Positions 53,459 to 64,000 are shown, counted from the stretch's first letter. The stretch is DNA of 64,000 nucleotides from Cytophagales bacterium (GCA_017303795.1 JAFLBR010000001.1:372001-436000), one strand, 5' to 3'. A program made the numbers and translations. The notes: generated from the letters alone by a model not told the origin.

Positions 53459-55069
53459 TTAACTGTTTCTATTACTGAGGGCGGCCTCAATAAATTTTAC
53501 GAACAATGGGTGCGGGTTTAAAACTGTGCTTTTCAGTTCAGGATGATATTGTACGCCCACAAACCAGGGATGATCTTTTAATTCTACAATTTCAACAAGC
53601 CCGGTATCAGGGTTAATCCCGGCAGCCTTTAATCCGGCCTCTTCAATTTGTTCTAAGTATTTGTTGTTGAACTCGTAGCGATGGCGGTGCCGTTCTTGAA
53701 TAGAGGTGTCGCCATAAATCTGGAAAGCACGCGTACCCTTTTTGATTTTGCAGGTATAAGCACCCAGACGCATGGTGCCGCCTTTGTTGGTGATCTTCTT
53801 CTGCTCTTCCATCATATCGATAACCGGATGCTTTGTTTTGGGATTGAGTTCTGTTGAACTCGCCTCCAGGTGCAAGACATGGCGGGCAAATTCCACTACG
53901 GCACATTGCATACCCAAACAGATCCCGAGGAACGGAATCTTATTTTCGCGTACGTAACGGATAGCTTCAATTTTTCCTTCGAGTCCACGTTCACCAAATC
54001 CAGGTGCCACCAGCACACCGTCCAAACTTCCTAAAATATCAGCAACGGTCTCTTTATTAATCTCTTCCGATGAAATCCATTTTAACCGAACCTTGCAATC
54101 GTTCTGGGCTCCGGCATGGATAAAGGCTTCGGCTATTGATTTGTAAGCATCCGGTAACGAAACATATTTACCTACCAAGCCAATGGTAACTTCGTTAATC
54201 GGGTTTTTAAGTTTGCCCAGGAATACTTTCCATTGTTCTAAATCAGGCTCTTGTTTGGGTGTAACCTTGAGCTTGGACATCACGCGCTCATCAAGTTTTT
54301 CTTTGCGCATTAAAAGCGGAACATCATAAATAGTCTCGGCATCAATGGCTTCAATAACCGAGTTTAGATTTACGTTGCAGAACAGAGCCAGCTTCTTTCT
54401 GATCTCCATAGAAAGCGAATGCTCGGTGCGGCACACCAGTATATCAGGTTGAATGCCGTACGACAATAATTCCTTTACGGAGTGCTGGGTTGGTTTGGTC
54501 TTTAATTCTTTGGCGGCACTCAGGTAGGGGATAAGCGTAAGATGAATAACCAAAGCATTGTTCGAACCCAGATCCCATCTTACTTGCCTAACGGCTTCCA
54601 CAAAAGGCAACGATTCAATATCGCCAACCGACCCACCAATCTCTGTTATTATAAAGTCGTACTTACCGCTATCGCCAAGCTGAAAGATGTTTCGCTTTAT
54701 TTCATCGGTAATGTGCGGCACCACTTGTACCGTTTTACCAAGATACTCGCCTCTGCGTTCTTTGGTAATTACATTATTATAGATGCGGCCGGTGGTAATA
54801 TTATTGGCCCGACTGGTAGATACATTGAGAAAGCGCTCGTAATGCCCGAGGTCAAGATCGGTCTCGGCACCATCGTCAGTCACATAGCACTCGCCATGCT
54901 CGTATGGGTTTAGCGTTCCCGGATCGATATTAATATAAGGATCAAACTTTTGAATGGTTACCGAAAACCCTCTGGCCTGAAGGAGTTTACCCAGCGAAGC
55001 AGAGATAATTCCCTTACCCAATGAAGACGTTACCCCACCGGTAACAAAGATGTATTTGGCAGAAGACAT
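53459..55069 (-). CDS. pyrG: CTP synthase
   Basis: 536 residues. N-terminal synthetase ([35 protein letters not shown]) and C-terminal glutamine amidotransferase ([18 protein letters not shown] with catalytic Cys; HPEL with catalytic His). Makes CTP from UTP. Promoter recognised upstream. Confidence 0.98.
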   Translation of the reverse strand: MSSAKYIFVTGGVTSSLGKGIISASLGKLLQARGFSVTIQKFDPYINIDPGTLNPYEHGECYVTDDGAETDLDLGHYERFLNVSTSRANNITTGRIYNNVITKERRGEYLGKTVQVVPHITDEIKRNIFQLGDSGKYDFIITEIGGSVGDIESLPFVEAVRQVRWDLGSNNALVIHLTLIPYLSAAKELKTKPTQHSVKELLSYGIQPDILVCRTEHSLSMEIRKKLALFCNVNLNSVIEAIDAETIYDVPLLMRKEKLDERVMSKLKVTPKQEPDLEQWKVFLGKLKNPINEVTIGLVGKYVSLPDAYKSIAEAFIHAGAQNDCKVRLKWISSEEINKETVADILGSLDGVLVAPGFGERGLEGKIEAIRYVRENKIPFLGICLGMQCAVVEFARHVLHLEASSTELNPKTKHPVIDMMEEQKKITNKGGTMRLGAYTCKIKKGTRAFQIYGDTSIQERHRHRYEFNNKYLEQIEEAGLKAAGINPDTGLVEIVELKDHPWFVGVQYHPELKSTVLNPHPLFVKFIEAALSNRNS

Positions 55070-55098
55070 GATGCGGAAGCCCTTAAAAAATTTGGTCG

Positions 55099-55128
55099 CA
55101 AAGGTAGGGTATTATAGTCTCTATCAAA
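55099..55128 (-). promoter_or_regulatory. Promoter of pyrG-yidC
   Basis: Minus strand TTTG (55125-55128), 18 bases, TACCTTTG (55099-55106); about 30 bases before the pyrG ATG. Confidence 0.65.
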
Positions 55129-55255
55129 CCCGCAAAATTCAAATTTATTTCGTTTTTGGTGAAATTATGGGTAGGTTTGAAGGATAAGTGTACAAATACA
55201 AGTTGGTTACAATTTAAACTCACCTTGTATCTAAGAATTGATTCAAATTATACCT

Positions 55256-58200
55256 ATGAACCGAAGCTCTACGCTTGCTACCTATATAGTTGCACTGTTC
55301 AGTTTTGTCTTCCTCTCGTTTTTAACATCAGAGCTTCAGGCACAAGCTGTGTTTGTATCTGCACGGCATGAAACAATTAATCAGCGCGAAATTTTAGTTA
55401 CGTTTGATAGAGCAGTTGCCTCTGGAGCACCTTCAGTAGCAGGCTGGACCATTCAGGTAGCAGGTACGAATGTTCCGTTTACCAATCAGGGTAATTTTGG
55501 ACCTAATGCTATTTTATTCCGATTTGATGCAAGTGCCGTTGCAGGTCATGGTGGTGTTCAGCCATTTGTTAAGCCAGGTGAAATCCTGAGAATATCCTTT
55601 ACTGGTGGGGGTGGAATAAATGCTTTTGCGTTCCAGAACTCCCAAAACAACTTTGTGTTTGCGTGTTCGGAGATGATATTTTTCCAGCAAGGAAATTTTA
55701 CAACGGTTGATGTGTGTTCACCTGTAGTAATGAATTTTCAGCAGTTTCAATACAAAATCAGCTTACGCTATAGAAACAGCTCTGCCTTTAATCTCGGCAG
55801 CATCTTTTTTGCTTTGACATGGGGTGATGGTGCCCCAACTCAAAATGTAAACCCCTATGTTTCGGATCTTACCGGAACAGCCAATGCTGGATTCATAGAT
55901 AATACCGGTTACACAGGTTCAAACCCTGGTCTCGTCTTAACTTCTCGTCCAACACACAACTACCCGGCTGCCAACCCTACCGATTGCAGTTTTAATTTTA
56001 GTCTTACACCATTTGTTAATGGTGTTGCATCTTGCCCGGGGATTACAACTACCACGCTCTTTGCCACATACGACACTGACAATGCAAATTCAGGTACATT
56101 GGCTATGCCTCCATCGGTAGTTAACTCCAATCTGGTTTGTCTTGGTAACAACGTGAATATGCGGTTCACAGATGCTACTTCACTTAACTGTCGTGCAGGA
56201 ATTGAGCCAATCGTACCCAATGATCAAGCCCGACATATAAGAATTGTTTACGGAAGTCAGAATAATGCGAATAATATCCCGGACATAAGAGTTGGCGGTA
56301 CTCAGGTTACTACCAACAATGCAGCAGGTACTCACTTGTTCCCGGCAAACCCAATATTGGCTGGTGGTCCAGGTTTTGCCCCAACAGGTATTGGAGGAGT
56401 TGGTACACCGGATTTTAATGGTGTAATTCAACTGGCTACTCCCGTAACTGCAGCAACTGCCCTCACCCACATGTTGCAAATAACCACAACCTCACCCGCT
56501 AATCACGTGTTGAATGATCAGTTCTTTGTCAGGTTAGAGTATTGGGACATCTGTAATCCCTACAATCCTGGAAATCCTAATAGTCCGGCTCCGGTTACCA
56601 TCGAAAATTTTGTTCAGATTATTGGTAGCCCTAATCCTCCAACAGTTGCTCCCCCAGGTCCGTTTTGCGAGAATGATGCAAACGGATCTTTTAATTTTAC
56701 CGCAACCGGTGCAGGCGCTGGAACGCTAACATATACGTGGTATCAAGATGCAGCGTTAACTACTATTCTTCAGGGGCCTTCAACAGATAATACCTTTAAT
56801 CCAGTTACAGAAGGACTTCCAGTTGGAACCCGGATAAACAAAATAGTTACTGGTAGTCAAACATTTACGCGGTATGTTACGGTAACCCAGGGAAGTAATA
56901 ATTGTACCAGTCAACCAACAACAATAACAATTAGAATTGACGACACGAATACACCGGGCACAATAGCCCATCCCTTAGGAGTTTCACCCATTACAATTTG
57001 CACAACTGATGACCCTACTTCATTCACAAATACCTTATCAGGAACAGGGGGTGGTCCGGCTGGCACTTTTACCTATCAATGGCAAAATTCAACAGCAGTT
57101 GGTGGACCTTATAACGATATTGGTGGAGCTACTGCAGCAACCTTTGATCCTACATCTGCTCAGGTAAACGCTGGAAGGTTCTTCAGGAGAAGAGTTAGGT
57201 CTGGCCAATGTGCCGATGTTTTTTCAAATGTTGTTGAGTTTAGAATAGATACACCTGTTACCGGGGGAACTATTGCCGCCAATCAAACCATTTGTGAAAC
57301 TCCTGGCGATCCAAATAACCTTACCAATATTACTGCCCCTACTGGTGGTAGTAATACTGGTGTTTATAATTACCAATGGGAGGAAAGTACTGTAAGTGCT
57401 ATTGGCCCTTTTAATACAATTGCTGGAGCTACCAGTATTACCTTTAATCCGCCAGCTGGTGTTACAACCACCACATTTTACAGGAGAAGGGTAATTTCAG
57501 GTGTTTGTGGTGCTTCGGCCACGGCCTATTCAAATATAATCACAGTTACTGTAAACCAGGATGTGGTTGCCGGATCAATCGGAAACCCACAAACTATTTG
57601 TAGTGGACAAGATCCAAGTATACTTACCGAGGTAACGCCCCCAAGTGGAGGTAATGGTTCGACTTACACATTTCTATGGCAAGAATCTGCAACAGGTGGC
57701 GGGGTTGGGTTTGCTGCGGCCGCAGGTGCAAATACAGGTGCAACTTACGATCCTCCGGTTTTAACTTCTACCCGATTTTATAGAAGGCAAGTTTCATCTG
57801 GAGTTTGTCCTTTTATTTTTTCTAATGAGATTCAGGTAACAGTAAACGCTTTGCCTTCTGCTAATGTATCAGGCGGGGGTTCAATTTGTTCTGGGGTTCC
57901 TGCTCCAGACATAGACTTTACTTTTACCGGTGCCGGCCCTTGGGACTTAGTTTATTCAATTAACGGTGTAAACCAACCGGTGGTAAACAATACTACATCT
58001 CCATTTACCATTGTTAACCCTGCTGCCGGTACCTATGCAATTGCATCAGTAACTGATAGCAATACACCCAATTGTGTTGTAACCGCACCAAGCCCCAATA
58101 TTACAGGTAGTGCTGTCGTAACGGTTCAAGCCACGCCTCCCCCCACAGTAGAAAATTTTACAGCTCAAGCCCCTGTTTGCGATGATGGTGGTGCAACGAA

Positions 58201-61200
58201 CCCACCTGATGCAATCTTGGACTTGGCACCAAATGTAATTGCAAATTATGCCATTACTTACCGATTAAGGCGAGTTAGCACCAATACATTTTTACCCGGA
58301 TCAATAAATTTTGCAGGATCTTCAACTGCTGCAGGTATTATTAATCTGGCTCCAACCTATGCTCAATTTGGTGGCGTGCCAGCAGATCCTGCGGGGTATC
58401 AGGTTGTAATTACGGCTATTCAAAACACAACCACGCAATGCGCAGGAGCAGTGCCTATCAATGGACCAATTCTAATTATTAACCCCAGACCAGCAGCCCC
58501 CACAGGCCCTGTTCCAAACACAGCGTGTAGTACAGATGCAACAGGTGCTCCAATAAGTGTAACTGCACCTGTTGCTGGATTTACAATTGTTTGGTCTTCA
58601 ACAGCAGCACCAACATTTACGGCTGCGGCAGGAACAACTGGCGGAACCCGTGGAAATACATTTACCCCGACAAGTGTCCTTACGGCTACCTACCATGCAT
58701 TTACCCAATCTGATGTAGCGCCCACAAATTGCCGAAGTGCGGCATCGCTTGCAGTTGTTCACACGCGTGATTTAATCCCAGCACCTGCCGCAGCCGGCCC
58801 GGATCAGCCTTTACTTTGCGCTACCAGCACAACGCTTGCAGCAACAGCCGTAAACAATGGTGGTAATGGAGTTTGGTCGGTTGTTGGTCCCGTTGGAACT
58901 ATAGTGATCACCAATCCAACCAGTCCCACCTCTACAGTTACAGGCTTACCACGCGATGTGGATGGAGGTGCTCCTATATCCACCACGTTAAGATGGAGAG
59001 CTAATAGTGCTTTGGGAGTTTGTGCGCCTTCAACGGATGATGTAATCCTTACCGTAAACCCACGCCCGATTGTTAACAATCTTACCCCTATTCTTTGCGA
59101 AGATGCGTTTGGTGGGGCATCAACAGCAAATGTGAACCTGACAACTTTTGATGCTACTGTAATGGGAGGAACACCTCCTAATACTGTTGTTCAATATTAT
59201 CCAACTGCACCCGACAGAATTGCGAATACCAATCAGATAGTAGCGCCTATAACCGTAACCAATGGTATGGTGCGATTTGTACGGGTGAGAAATACAGTTA
59301 CGGGTTGTATAAATGATGGTACTGTTACCTTCACAGTAAGAACCTTACCAGTTGTTAATAACCAATCAGTTCAGATCTGCGAAGATTTCCCTCCCGGATC
59401 AAATCAACGCACGGGTTTAAATCTACAGACTTTTGAGAATGCCATTACAGGTGGTGCTGCCAATAGAGATGTGGAGTGGTACACCGATGCTAGTCTTGGT
59501 GCAGGATTTTTAATAGCTCCAGGTGCAGCAATAGGTGCCGAACAAAACTATACTGTAAGCGCAGATGTAACCTTACATGCAAAGGTTATCGACACAACAC
59601 CGGCAACTCCAGGATGTTTCCGCGCTGCAACCCTGGCATTGGATTATCAAGCAAGACCTAACAATAATCAGATATCAGATGGTATTGGTCAGGTGCTGGG
59701 TGCAACATACACAGTTTGCGCAAGCAGCAATCTGGTATTATTGCAAATAGATCCAGGACTTAATCCGGGTTCAACGTACACATGGACTGTACCACCTGCA
59801 TCTTATGCTGGTGAGTTCGAATTATTATCAGGAACAACAGGCTTCTTTATTATTTTAAGATTCCCGAATCCAGTTCCTGGTGGAGGAACATTATATCCAA
59901 CCGGTGTCCCCATTTCTGTTAAAGAAACATTAGGTACCGCACTTTGCGATGGCAATACAATCAACACTAGAATTATTGTGGAGGGTTCACCTCCACAGCC
60001 AATCATTACAGGCCCAAGTTCTGTTTGCTCGAACGATAATGGGGTTGTGTTTAGTGTAAGTAACCCTGTTGCGGGTACTTATAGCTGGTCGCTACCAGCC
60101 GGTGCAACCATTACATCACTTCCGGTAACGGCAAGTAGTATTACGGTACAGATGAGTACTTCCAGTGGTAGTGTTACAGTAACCCATGCTTCGGGTACAG
60201 GTTGTACATCACCAGCTGCAGCACCATTTCCGGTTACGGTGGTAAACAGACCAACGATTACTTCGGTTGCATCCAGAACGGTTTGTAGCGGTACCAATGT
60301 AGCGGTAGCGCATACCCTCACCTCTAACGTTGCAAGTACCACCTACAACTGGGAGGTCATTAACATTACCGGATCAGTTATTGGTTCAATTTTCGGAGAC
60401 TTGGCTAATGGTGTAACTACCATTAATCAAACGCTATTCAATACTTCAGGTGTAAACGCAACCGTAACATATCGGATCACTCCTATAGGCCCGGCACCCG
60501 ATAATTGCCCTGGTACACCACAAAACTTTACAGTTACAGTTAACCCGCAGCCGGTTATTCAGGCCAATCAGGCTAAGACAATCTGTAGTGGTGCATCTGT
60601 TGCAAGAGAAATATTATTAACTCCGGCTAATCTTCCGGGAGGAACGTTGTTCAATTGGCCAGATCCGGATGGTGCTGGCCCAGCTAGTGCTGGTATAAAC
60701 ATTCCAATGGGCGTTGCTGGGACTTCACACATCAACGATGTGCTGGTTAACTTAACCAATGCACCCATCGTTGTGAACTATGTGATTACACCAACCAGTG
60801 GAGCCGGATGTGTGGGCGCAGCCGAAACTATAGTAATTACAGTTAATCCTCAGCCCGTGGGGCATACCGACAATACCCCGATTGCATGTAGTGGCTTAGC
60901 AATAGGCTACAATCTTCAAGCGAACATTGCCAACACTGGTGCCGGTGGTAATAATCTGGTAGCAGGTACAACCTATAGTTGGGTTGCGCTGGCAAATGGT
61001 TTTGTAACTGGCGAAAGCATAGCTCCACAAACAGGATCAGTTATTACGGATGTAGTAACCAATATTACCAATGCTGATCAGGTGGTTCAGTATAACGTAA
61101 CACCAACCAGTAGTGCAGGTTGTGTGGGTACACCATTTACGGTTGGTGTAACTGTTCGGCCTGAGCCAAGAGGATTTAACGACAATACCCCTATCATTTG

Positions 61201-64000
61201 TAGTGATGCAACAGTGAACTACAACCTGGCTACCAATATTGGTAATACTGGTGCCGGTGGTAATAATCTGGTTACGGGTACAACCTATAGCTGGATTGCT
61301 GCATCGAATGTAAGCGTAGCAGGCGAAAGCACAACTGCTCAGACAGGATCAATTATAACAGATGCACTGAATAACATTACCAACAGTAATCAGGTTGTAA
61401 CCTACACGGTTACGCCAACCAGCGCGCAGGGTTGTGCCGGAATTCCATTTACGGTAGCAGTAACTGTACGTCCTGAGCCACGTGGGCATAATGATGCAAC
61501 ACCACTCATTTGTAGTGATGCAGCTGTTAATTATAATCTGGAAGCCAATATTCTGAATACAGGATTAGGCGGCAATGGCTTGATTAGTGGAACCACTTAC
61601 GCGTGGGTTGCAGCAGCAAATCCAGATGTAACCGGTGAGAGTAGTGGAGCAACCTCTACCATTACTGATGTTCTTAATAATATTACGAATGTTAATCAGA
61701 TTGTTGTTTATACAATCACACCTACCAGTTCGAATGGTTGCGTGGGCGATGCGTTTACGGTTTCTGTTACTGTGCGACCTGAACCAAAAGGTTTCGATGA
61801 CACCATAGTTGTTTGTAGCGATGCAACATTTAATTATGTATTGAGTACGAATATTGCCAATACCGGTGCGGGCGGTAATAACCTTACCGCAGGAACTACT
61901 TACAGCTGGGTTGCCGCATCCAATCTTAGTGTTACGGGTGAGAGTACAACCGCGCAGGCGGGTGGTACCATAACCGATGTGTTAAATAACGTAACCAACG
62001 CTAATCAGGTGGTGGTGTACACCGTTACACCAACCAGTTCGAACGGTTGTATCGGAAACCCTTTCAGTGTTTCAGTTACAGTAAGGCCGGAACCAAGAGG
62101 TTATAATGATGCAACTCCACTTACTTGTAGTGACGTAGCTTTAGCTTACGATCTAAATACCAACGTGGCAAACGTAGGTTTGGGTGGTAACAACCTGGTA
62201 ACAGGTACTACTTATAGTTGGGTAGCCGCAGCAAATGCAACTGTTTCAGGTGAAAGTACAGTGCCTCAGGCAGGTAATATTATTAACGATGTACTTAACA
62301 ACGTTACCAACTCGAATCAGGTAATTGTTTATACTGTCACGCCTACAAGTGCAGACGCTTGCGTGGGTAATCCTTTCACGGTTTCTGTTACCGTGCGTCC
62401 TGAACCTCGTGGCTTTAACGATTCAAGTCCAATAGTTTGCAGCGATGCATCAGTCAATTATAGTCTGGTGTCAAACATCACCAATACCGGTGCTGGCGGT
62501 AATAACCTTGCTATTGGAACAACCTATAGCTGGGTTGCGACCGATAATGTTAATGTTACTGGTGAAAGCCTGGGCGCACAAACGGGTAGTACAATCTCCG
62601 ATGTAGTGAATAATATAACCATCTCTAATCAGGTGGTAGATTATACGGTTACACCTACCAGCGGTGACGGTTGCGTGGGTAATCCTTTTACAGTTTCGGT
62701 TACCATCAGACCTGAACCAAGAGGATTTAATGATGTGGCCACCATATGTAGCGATGCAGCGGTAGCTTACGATCTTGCTGCTAATATTGCGAATACAGGA
62801 GCCGGTGGAAACAATCTGGTTACCGGTACAACTTACAGTTGGATTGCCACAACAAATGCAAGTGTAAGCGGTGAAAGTTTATTGCCGCAGACAGGCGCTA
62901 CCATTACCGATGTATTAAACAATGTTACCAATGCGAACCAGGTAGTAACCTACACGGTAACACCAACCAGTCAGAATGGTTGCGTGGGCAATCCGTTCAC
63001 CGTAGCTGTTACTGTTCAACCTGAACCGCGGGGCTTTAACGATGCAACTCCATTTATCTGTAGTGATGCAACGCTTAATTATGATCTTAGCGCTAACATA
63101 GCCAATACAGGTGCAGGTGGAAATAACCTGATTGGAGGTACAACCTATAGCTGGATCGCCACAAGCAACACTAATGTTACAGGCGAGAGCACAAGTGCCC
63201 AAACAGGAAGTGTAATCAATGATGCGCTGAATAACATCACCAATGCCACTCAGGTAGTTGTTTATACCGTTACACCAACCAGTGCAGCAGGCTGCGCGGG
63301 TAATCCGTTCACGGTTTCAATCAATGTACGTCCAGAACCGAAAGGTTTTGATGACAGTAGCCCGATTGTTTGTAGTGATGTAGCGATGAGTTACGACTTG
63401 GTAGCTAATATCTCAAATGTTGGTCTTGGTGGTAATAGTCTTGTGGTGGGAACTACATACAGTTGGATAGCAGCCGATAATACGTTTGTAACCGGAGAAA
63501 GTACTTCGGCACAAACCGGAAGCACGATTAACAACACCATCACTAATACAACAAATACAAATCAACAAGTAGTCTATACCGTTACTCCAACCAGTGCCAA
63601 TGGTTGCGTGGGCAATCCCTTTACAGTAACCGTAACCGTAAGACCGGAGCCTCAAGGGTTTAATGATAATACGCCATTGATCTGTAGTGATCAAGCCGTG
63701 AATTACGATTTGAGTGCCAATGTGGCAAATACCGGAGCAGGTGGTAATAATCTAACTACTGGTACAACGTATAGCTGGATAGCAGCATCCAACGCAAGTG
63801 TAGGTGGAGAAAGCACCACACCTCAGGTTGGCGCAACAATAACAGATGTGTTGAACAATGTTACCAATACGAATCAGGTAGTAGCGTACACAGTTACGCC
63901 TACCAGCGGTAATGGTTGTGCGGGCAATCCGTTCACTGTTTCGGTAACTGTTCGGCCAGAGCCAAGAGGCTACAACGATGTAAAAACCATTTGTAGCGAT
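55256..64000 (+). CDS. Giant exported adhesin-like protein with PKD/Ig-like repeats, C-terminus beyond the window
   Basis: The frame from the ATG at 55256 stays open for 2915 codons to the window edge. A signal peptide covers about residues 1-30 (FSFVFLSFLTSELQAQA). Residues 30-470 form a nonrepetitive beta-rich region. About residues 600-870 hold three Ig-like modules of about 99 residues marked by FFRRRVRSGQC, FYRRRVISGVC and FYRRQVSSGVC. More diverse PKD-like modules with CSG or CED starts follow to residue 1877. Then ten nearly identical modules follow. Low Lys/Arg, high Thr/Asn/Gly/Val composition suits a surface protein. Such Bacteroidota proteins usually end in a gliding-motility or type IX sorting domain, unseen here. 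Possible role: adhesion or gliding. Confidence 0.9.
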   Translation, partial: MNRSSTLATYIVALFSFVFLSFLTSELQAQAVFVSARHETINQREILVTFDRAVASGAPSVAGWTIQVAGTNVPFTNQGNFGPNAILFRFDASAVAGHGGVQPFVKPGEILRISFTGGGGINAFAFQNSQNNFVFACSEMIFFQQGNFTTVDVCSPVVMNFQQFQYKISLRYRNSSAFNLGSIFFALTWGDGAPTQNVNPYVSDLTGTANAGFIDNTGYTGSNPGLVLTSRPTHNYPAANPTDCSFNFSLTPFVNGVASCPGITTTTLFATYDTDNANSGTLAMPPSVVNSNLVCLGNNVNMRFTDATSLNCRAGIEPIVPNDQARHIRIVYGSQNNANNIPDIRVGGTQVTTNNAAGTHLFPANPILAGGPGFAPTGIGGVGTPDFNGVIQLATPVTAATALTHMLQITTTSPANHVLNDQFFVRLEYWDICNPYNPGNPNSPAPVTIENFVQIIGSPNPPTVAPPGPFCENDANGSFNFTATGAGAGTLTYTWYQDAALTTILQGPSTDNTFNPVTEGLPVGTRINKIVTGSQTFTRYVTVTQGSNNCTSQPTTITIRIDDTNTPGTIAHPLGVSPITICTTDDPTSFTNTLSGTGGGPAGTFTYQWQNSTAVGGPYNDIGGATAATFDPTSAQVNAGRFFRRRVRSGQCADVFSNVVEFRIDTPVTGGTIAANQTICETPGDPNNLTNITAPTGGSNTGVYNYQWEESTVSAIGPFNTIAGATSITFNPPAGVTTTTFYRRRVISGVCGASATAYSNIITVTVNQDVVAGSIGNPQTICSGQDPSILTEVTPPSGGNGSTYTFLWQESATGGGVGFAAAAGANTGATYDPPVLTSTRFYRRQVSSGVCPFIFSNEIQVTVNALPSANVSGGGSICSGVPAPDIDFTFTGAGPWDLVYSINGVNQPVVNNTTSPFTIVNPAAGTYAIASVTDSNTPNCVVTAPSPNITGSAVVTVQATPPPTVENFTAQAPVCDDGGATNPPDAILDLAPNVIANYAITYRLRRVSTNTFLPGSINFAGSSTAAGIINLAPTYAQFGGVPADPAGYQVVITAIQNTTTQCAGAVPINGPILIINPRPAAPTGPVPNTACSTDATGAPISVTAPVAGFTIVWSSTAAPTFTAAAGTTGGTRGNTFTPTSVLTATYHAFTQSDVAPTNCRSAASLAVVHTRDLIPAPAAAGPDQPLLCATSTTLAATAVNNGGNGVWSVVGPVGTIVITNPTSPTSTVTGLPRDVDGGAPISTTLRWRANSALGVCAPSTDDVILTVNPRPIVNNLTPILCEDAFGGASTANVNLTTFDATVMGGTPPNTVVQYYPTAPDRIANTNQIVAPITVTNGMVRFVRVRNTVTGCINDGTVTFTVRTLPVVNNQSVQICEDFPPGSNQRTGLNLQTFENAITGGAANRDVEWYTDASLGAGFLIAPGAAIGAEQNYTVSADVTLHAKVIDTTPATPGCFRAATLALDYQARPNNNQISDGIGQVLGATYTVCASSNLVLLQIDPGLNPGSTYTWTVPPASYAGEFELLSGTTGFFIILRFPNPVPGGGTLYPTGVPISVKETLGTALCDGNTINTRIIVEGSPPQPIITGPSSVCSNDNGVVFSVSNPVAGTYSWSLPAGATITSLPVTASSITVQMSTSSGSVTVTHASGTGCTSPAAAPFPVTVVNRPTITSVASRTVCSGTNVAVAHTLTSNVASTTYNWEVINITGSVIGSIFGDLANGVTTINQTLFNTSGVNATVTYRITPIGPAPDNCPGTPQNFTVTVNPQPVIQANQAKTICSGASVAREILLTPANLPGGTLFNWPDPDGAGPASAGINIPMGVAGTSHINDVLVNLTNAPIVVNYVITPTSGAGCVGAAETIVITVNPQPVGHTDNTPIACSGLAIGYNLQANIANTGAGGNNLVAGTTYSWVALANGFVTGESIAPQTGSVITDVVTNITNADQVVQYNVTPTSSAGCVGTPFTVGVTVRPEPRGFNDNTPIICSDATVNYNLATNIGNTGAGGNNLVTGTTYSWIAASNVSVAGESTTAQTGSIITDALNNITNSNQVVTYTVTPTSAQGCAGIPFTVAVTVRPEPRGHNDATPLICSDAAVNYNLEANILNTGLGGNGLISGTTYAWVAAANPDVTGESSGATSTITDVLNNITNVNQIVVYTITPTSSNGCVGDAFTVSVTVRPEPKGFDDTIVVCSDATFNYVLSTNIANTGAGGNNLTAGTTYSWVAASNLSVTGESTTAQAGGTITDVLNNVTNANQVVVYTVTPTSSNGCIGNPFSVSVTVRPEPRGYNDATPLTCSDVALAYDLNTNVANVGLGGNNLVTGTTYSWVAAANATVSGESTVPQAGNIINDVLNNVTNSNQVIVYTVTPTSADACVGNPFTVSVTVRPEPRGFNDSSPIVCSDASVNYSLVSNITNTGAGGNNLAIGTTYSWVATDNVNVTGESLGAQTGSTISDVVNNITISNQVVDYTVTPTSGDGCVGNPFTVSVTIRPEPRGFNDVATICSDAAVAYDLAANIANTGAGGNNLVTGTTYSWIATTNASVSGESLLPQTGATITDVLNNVTNANQVVTYTVTPTSQNGCVGNPFTVAVTVQPEPRGFNDATPFICSDATLNYDLSANIANTGAGGNNLIGGTTYSWIATSNTNVTGESTSAQTGSVINDALNNITNATQVVVYTVTPTSAAGCAGNPFTVSINVRPEPKGFDDSSPIVCSDVAMSYDLVANISNVGLGGNSLVVGTTYSWIAADNTFVTGESTSAQTGSTINNTITNTTNTNQQVVYTVTPTSANGCVGNPFTVTVTVRPEPQGFNDNTPLICSDQAVNYDLSANVANTGAGGNNLTTGTTYSWIAASNASVGGESTTPQVGATITDVLNNVTNTNQVVAYTVTPTSGNGCAGNPFTVSVTVRPEPRGYNDVKTICSD
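60887..64000 (+). repeat. Tandem 312-base repeat array inside the giant protein
   Basis: The Cys codon of the module start (TGTAGT/TGTAGC) occurs at 60887, 61199, 61511, 61814, 62126, 62438, 62747, 63059, 63371, 63683 and 63992: spacings of 312, 312, 303, 312, 312, 309, 312, 312, 312 and 309 bases, all in frame. Each unit carries, in order, CSD, YDL or YNL, NTGAGGNNL, GTTYSW, GES, NQVV, TVTPTS, GCVGNPFTV and VRPEPRG. The array continues past the window. Confidence 0.93.

Noticed and set aside
56180-63694. Several minus-strand frames of 60-100 codons under the giant protein
   Set aside because: Their positions and repeated sequence follow from the tandem repeat on the other strand; Cys/Tyr/Ile-rich translations look noncoding.
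60887-64000. Regular 312-base periodicity considered as a CRISPR-like array
   Set aside because: The unit is far too long, has no spacers and is entirely in frame within an open coding sequence.

Overview
The window looks like a chromosomal segment of a Bacteroidota bacterium, most likely order Cytophagales. The basis is gene content and order: pyrG-yidC-(gap)-parA-parB-DUF5683-dapB-lepB, DUF4290-murA, rpsF-rpsR-rplI, GSCFA, DUF3109, a bifunctional ribBA, a glucosamine-6-phosphate deaminase fused to a PIG-L domain, CxxC/Mrp Fe-S genes, large extracellular proteins, and promoters of the Bacteroidetes type (TTTG, about 20 bases, TAnnTTTG). Genus cannot be fixed from sequence alone. No tRNA, rRNA, CRISPR array, prophage or insertion sequence was recognised.

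Layout. 1-2552: a secreted M43 metalloprotease leaving the left edge. 2611-3976: Fe-S assembly (Nfu domain, Mrp). 4170-7212: assimilatory sulfate activation and reduction (cysH, cysD, cysN). 7261-7853: a VapBC toxin-antitoxin pair. 7988-12586: dnaG, ribBA, a secreted protein of unknown function, surE. 12713-13738: a frameshifted GldL-like small membrane protein, a YjbR-family protein and a membrane protein. 13856-20122: a tripartite RND efflux pump with an upstream small exported protein. 20309-25852: a frameshifted cupin, priA, an exported protein, a lipoprotein of the intradiol dioxygenase fold, a bicupin and a DUF4258 protein. 25998-30421: a GH29 fucosidase lipoprotein, a DUF255 thioredoxin-fold protein and a GSCFA protein. 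30499-34583: peptidoglycan/amino-sugar recycling (anmK, murQ, NagB-PIG-L fusion). 34700-41116: exonuclease III, a second copy of the secreted unknown family, then the leftward set uvrD-vapB-vapC(frameshifted)-DUF4290-murA. 41210-47097: an orphan TcmP-like protein, DUF3109, the S6-S18-L9 operon, a coiled-coil membrane protein, a methyltransferase, apaG, ung. 47157-55069: lepB, dapB, DUF5683, parB, parA, yidC, pyrG. 55256-64000: the first 2915 codons of a giant exported repeat protein, with ten complete copies of a 101-104 residue module, leaving the right edge.

How genes work together. AnmK converts anhydro-MurNAc to MurNAc-6-phosphate, MurQ removes the lactyl ether to give GlcNAc-6-phosphate, and the downstream fusion could deacetylate and deaminate it, which would close recycling into glycolysis; the fusion lacks one residue of the canonical NagB catalytic set, so this is a hypothesis. 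CysD/CysN make APS and CysH reduces it. ParA/ParB, LepB, YidC, MurA and DapB are housekeeping.

Most unusual points: a DnaG primase in which all four zinc ligands are replaced; MurA with Asp at the fosfomycin-reactive Cys position; three accessory genes each broken by one base while about 45 core genes are intact; a methyltransferase whose only plausible full-length start is ATT in a TAATT junction with apaG; a two-member exported protein family in this one window; and several intergenic inverted-repeat families at gene ends.
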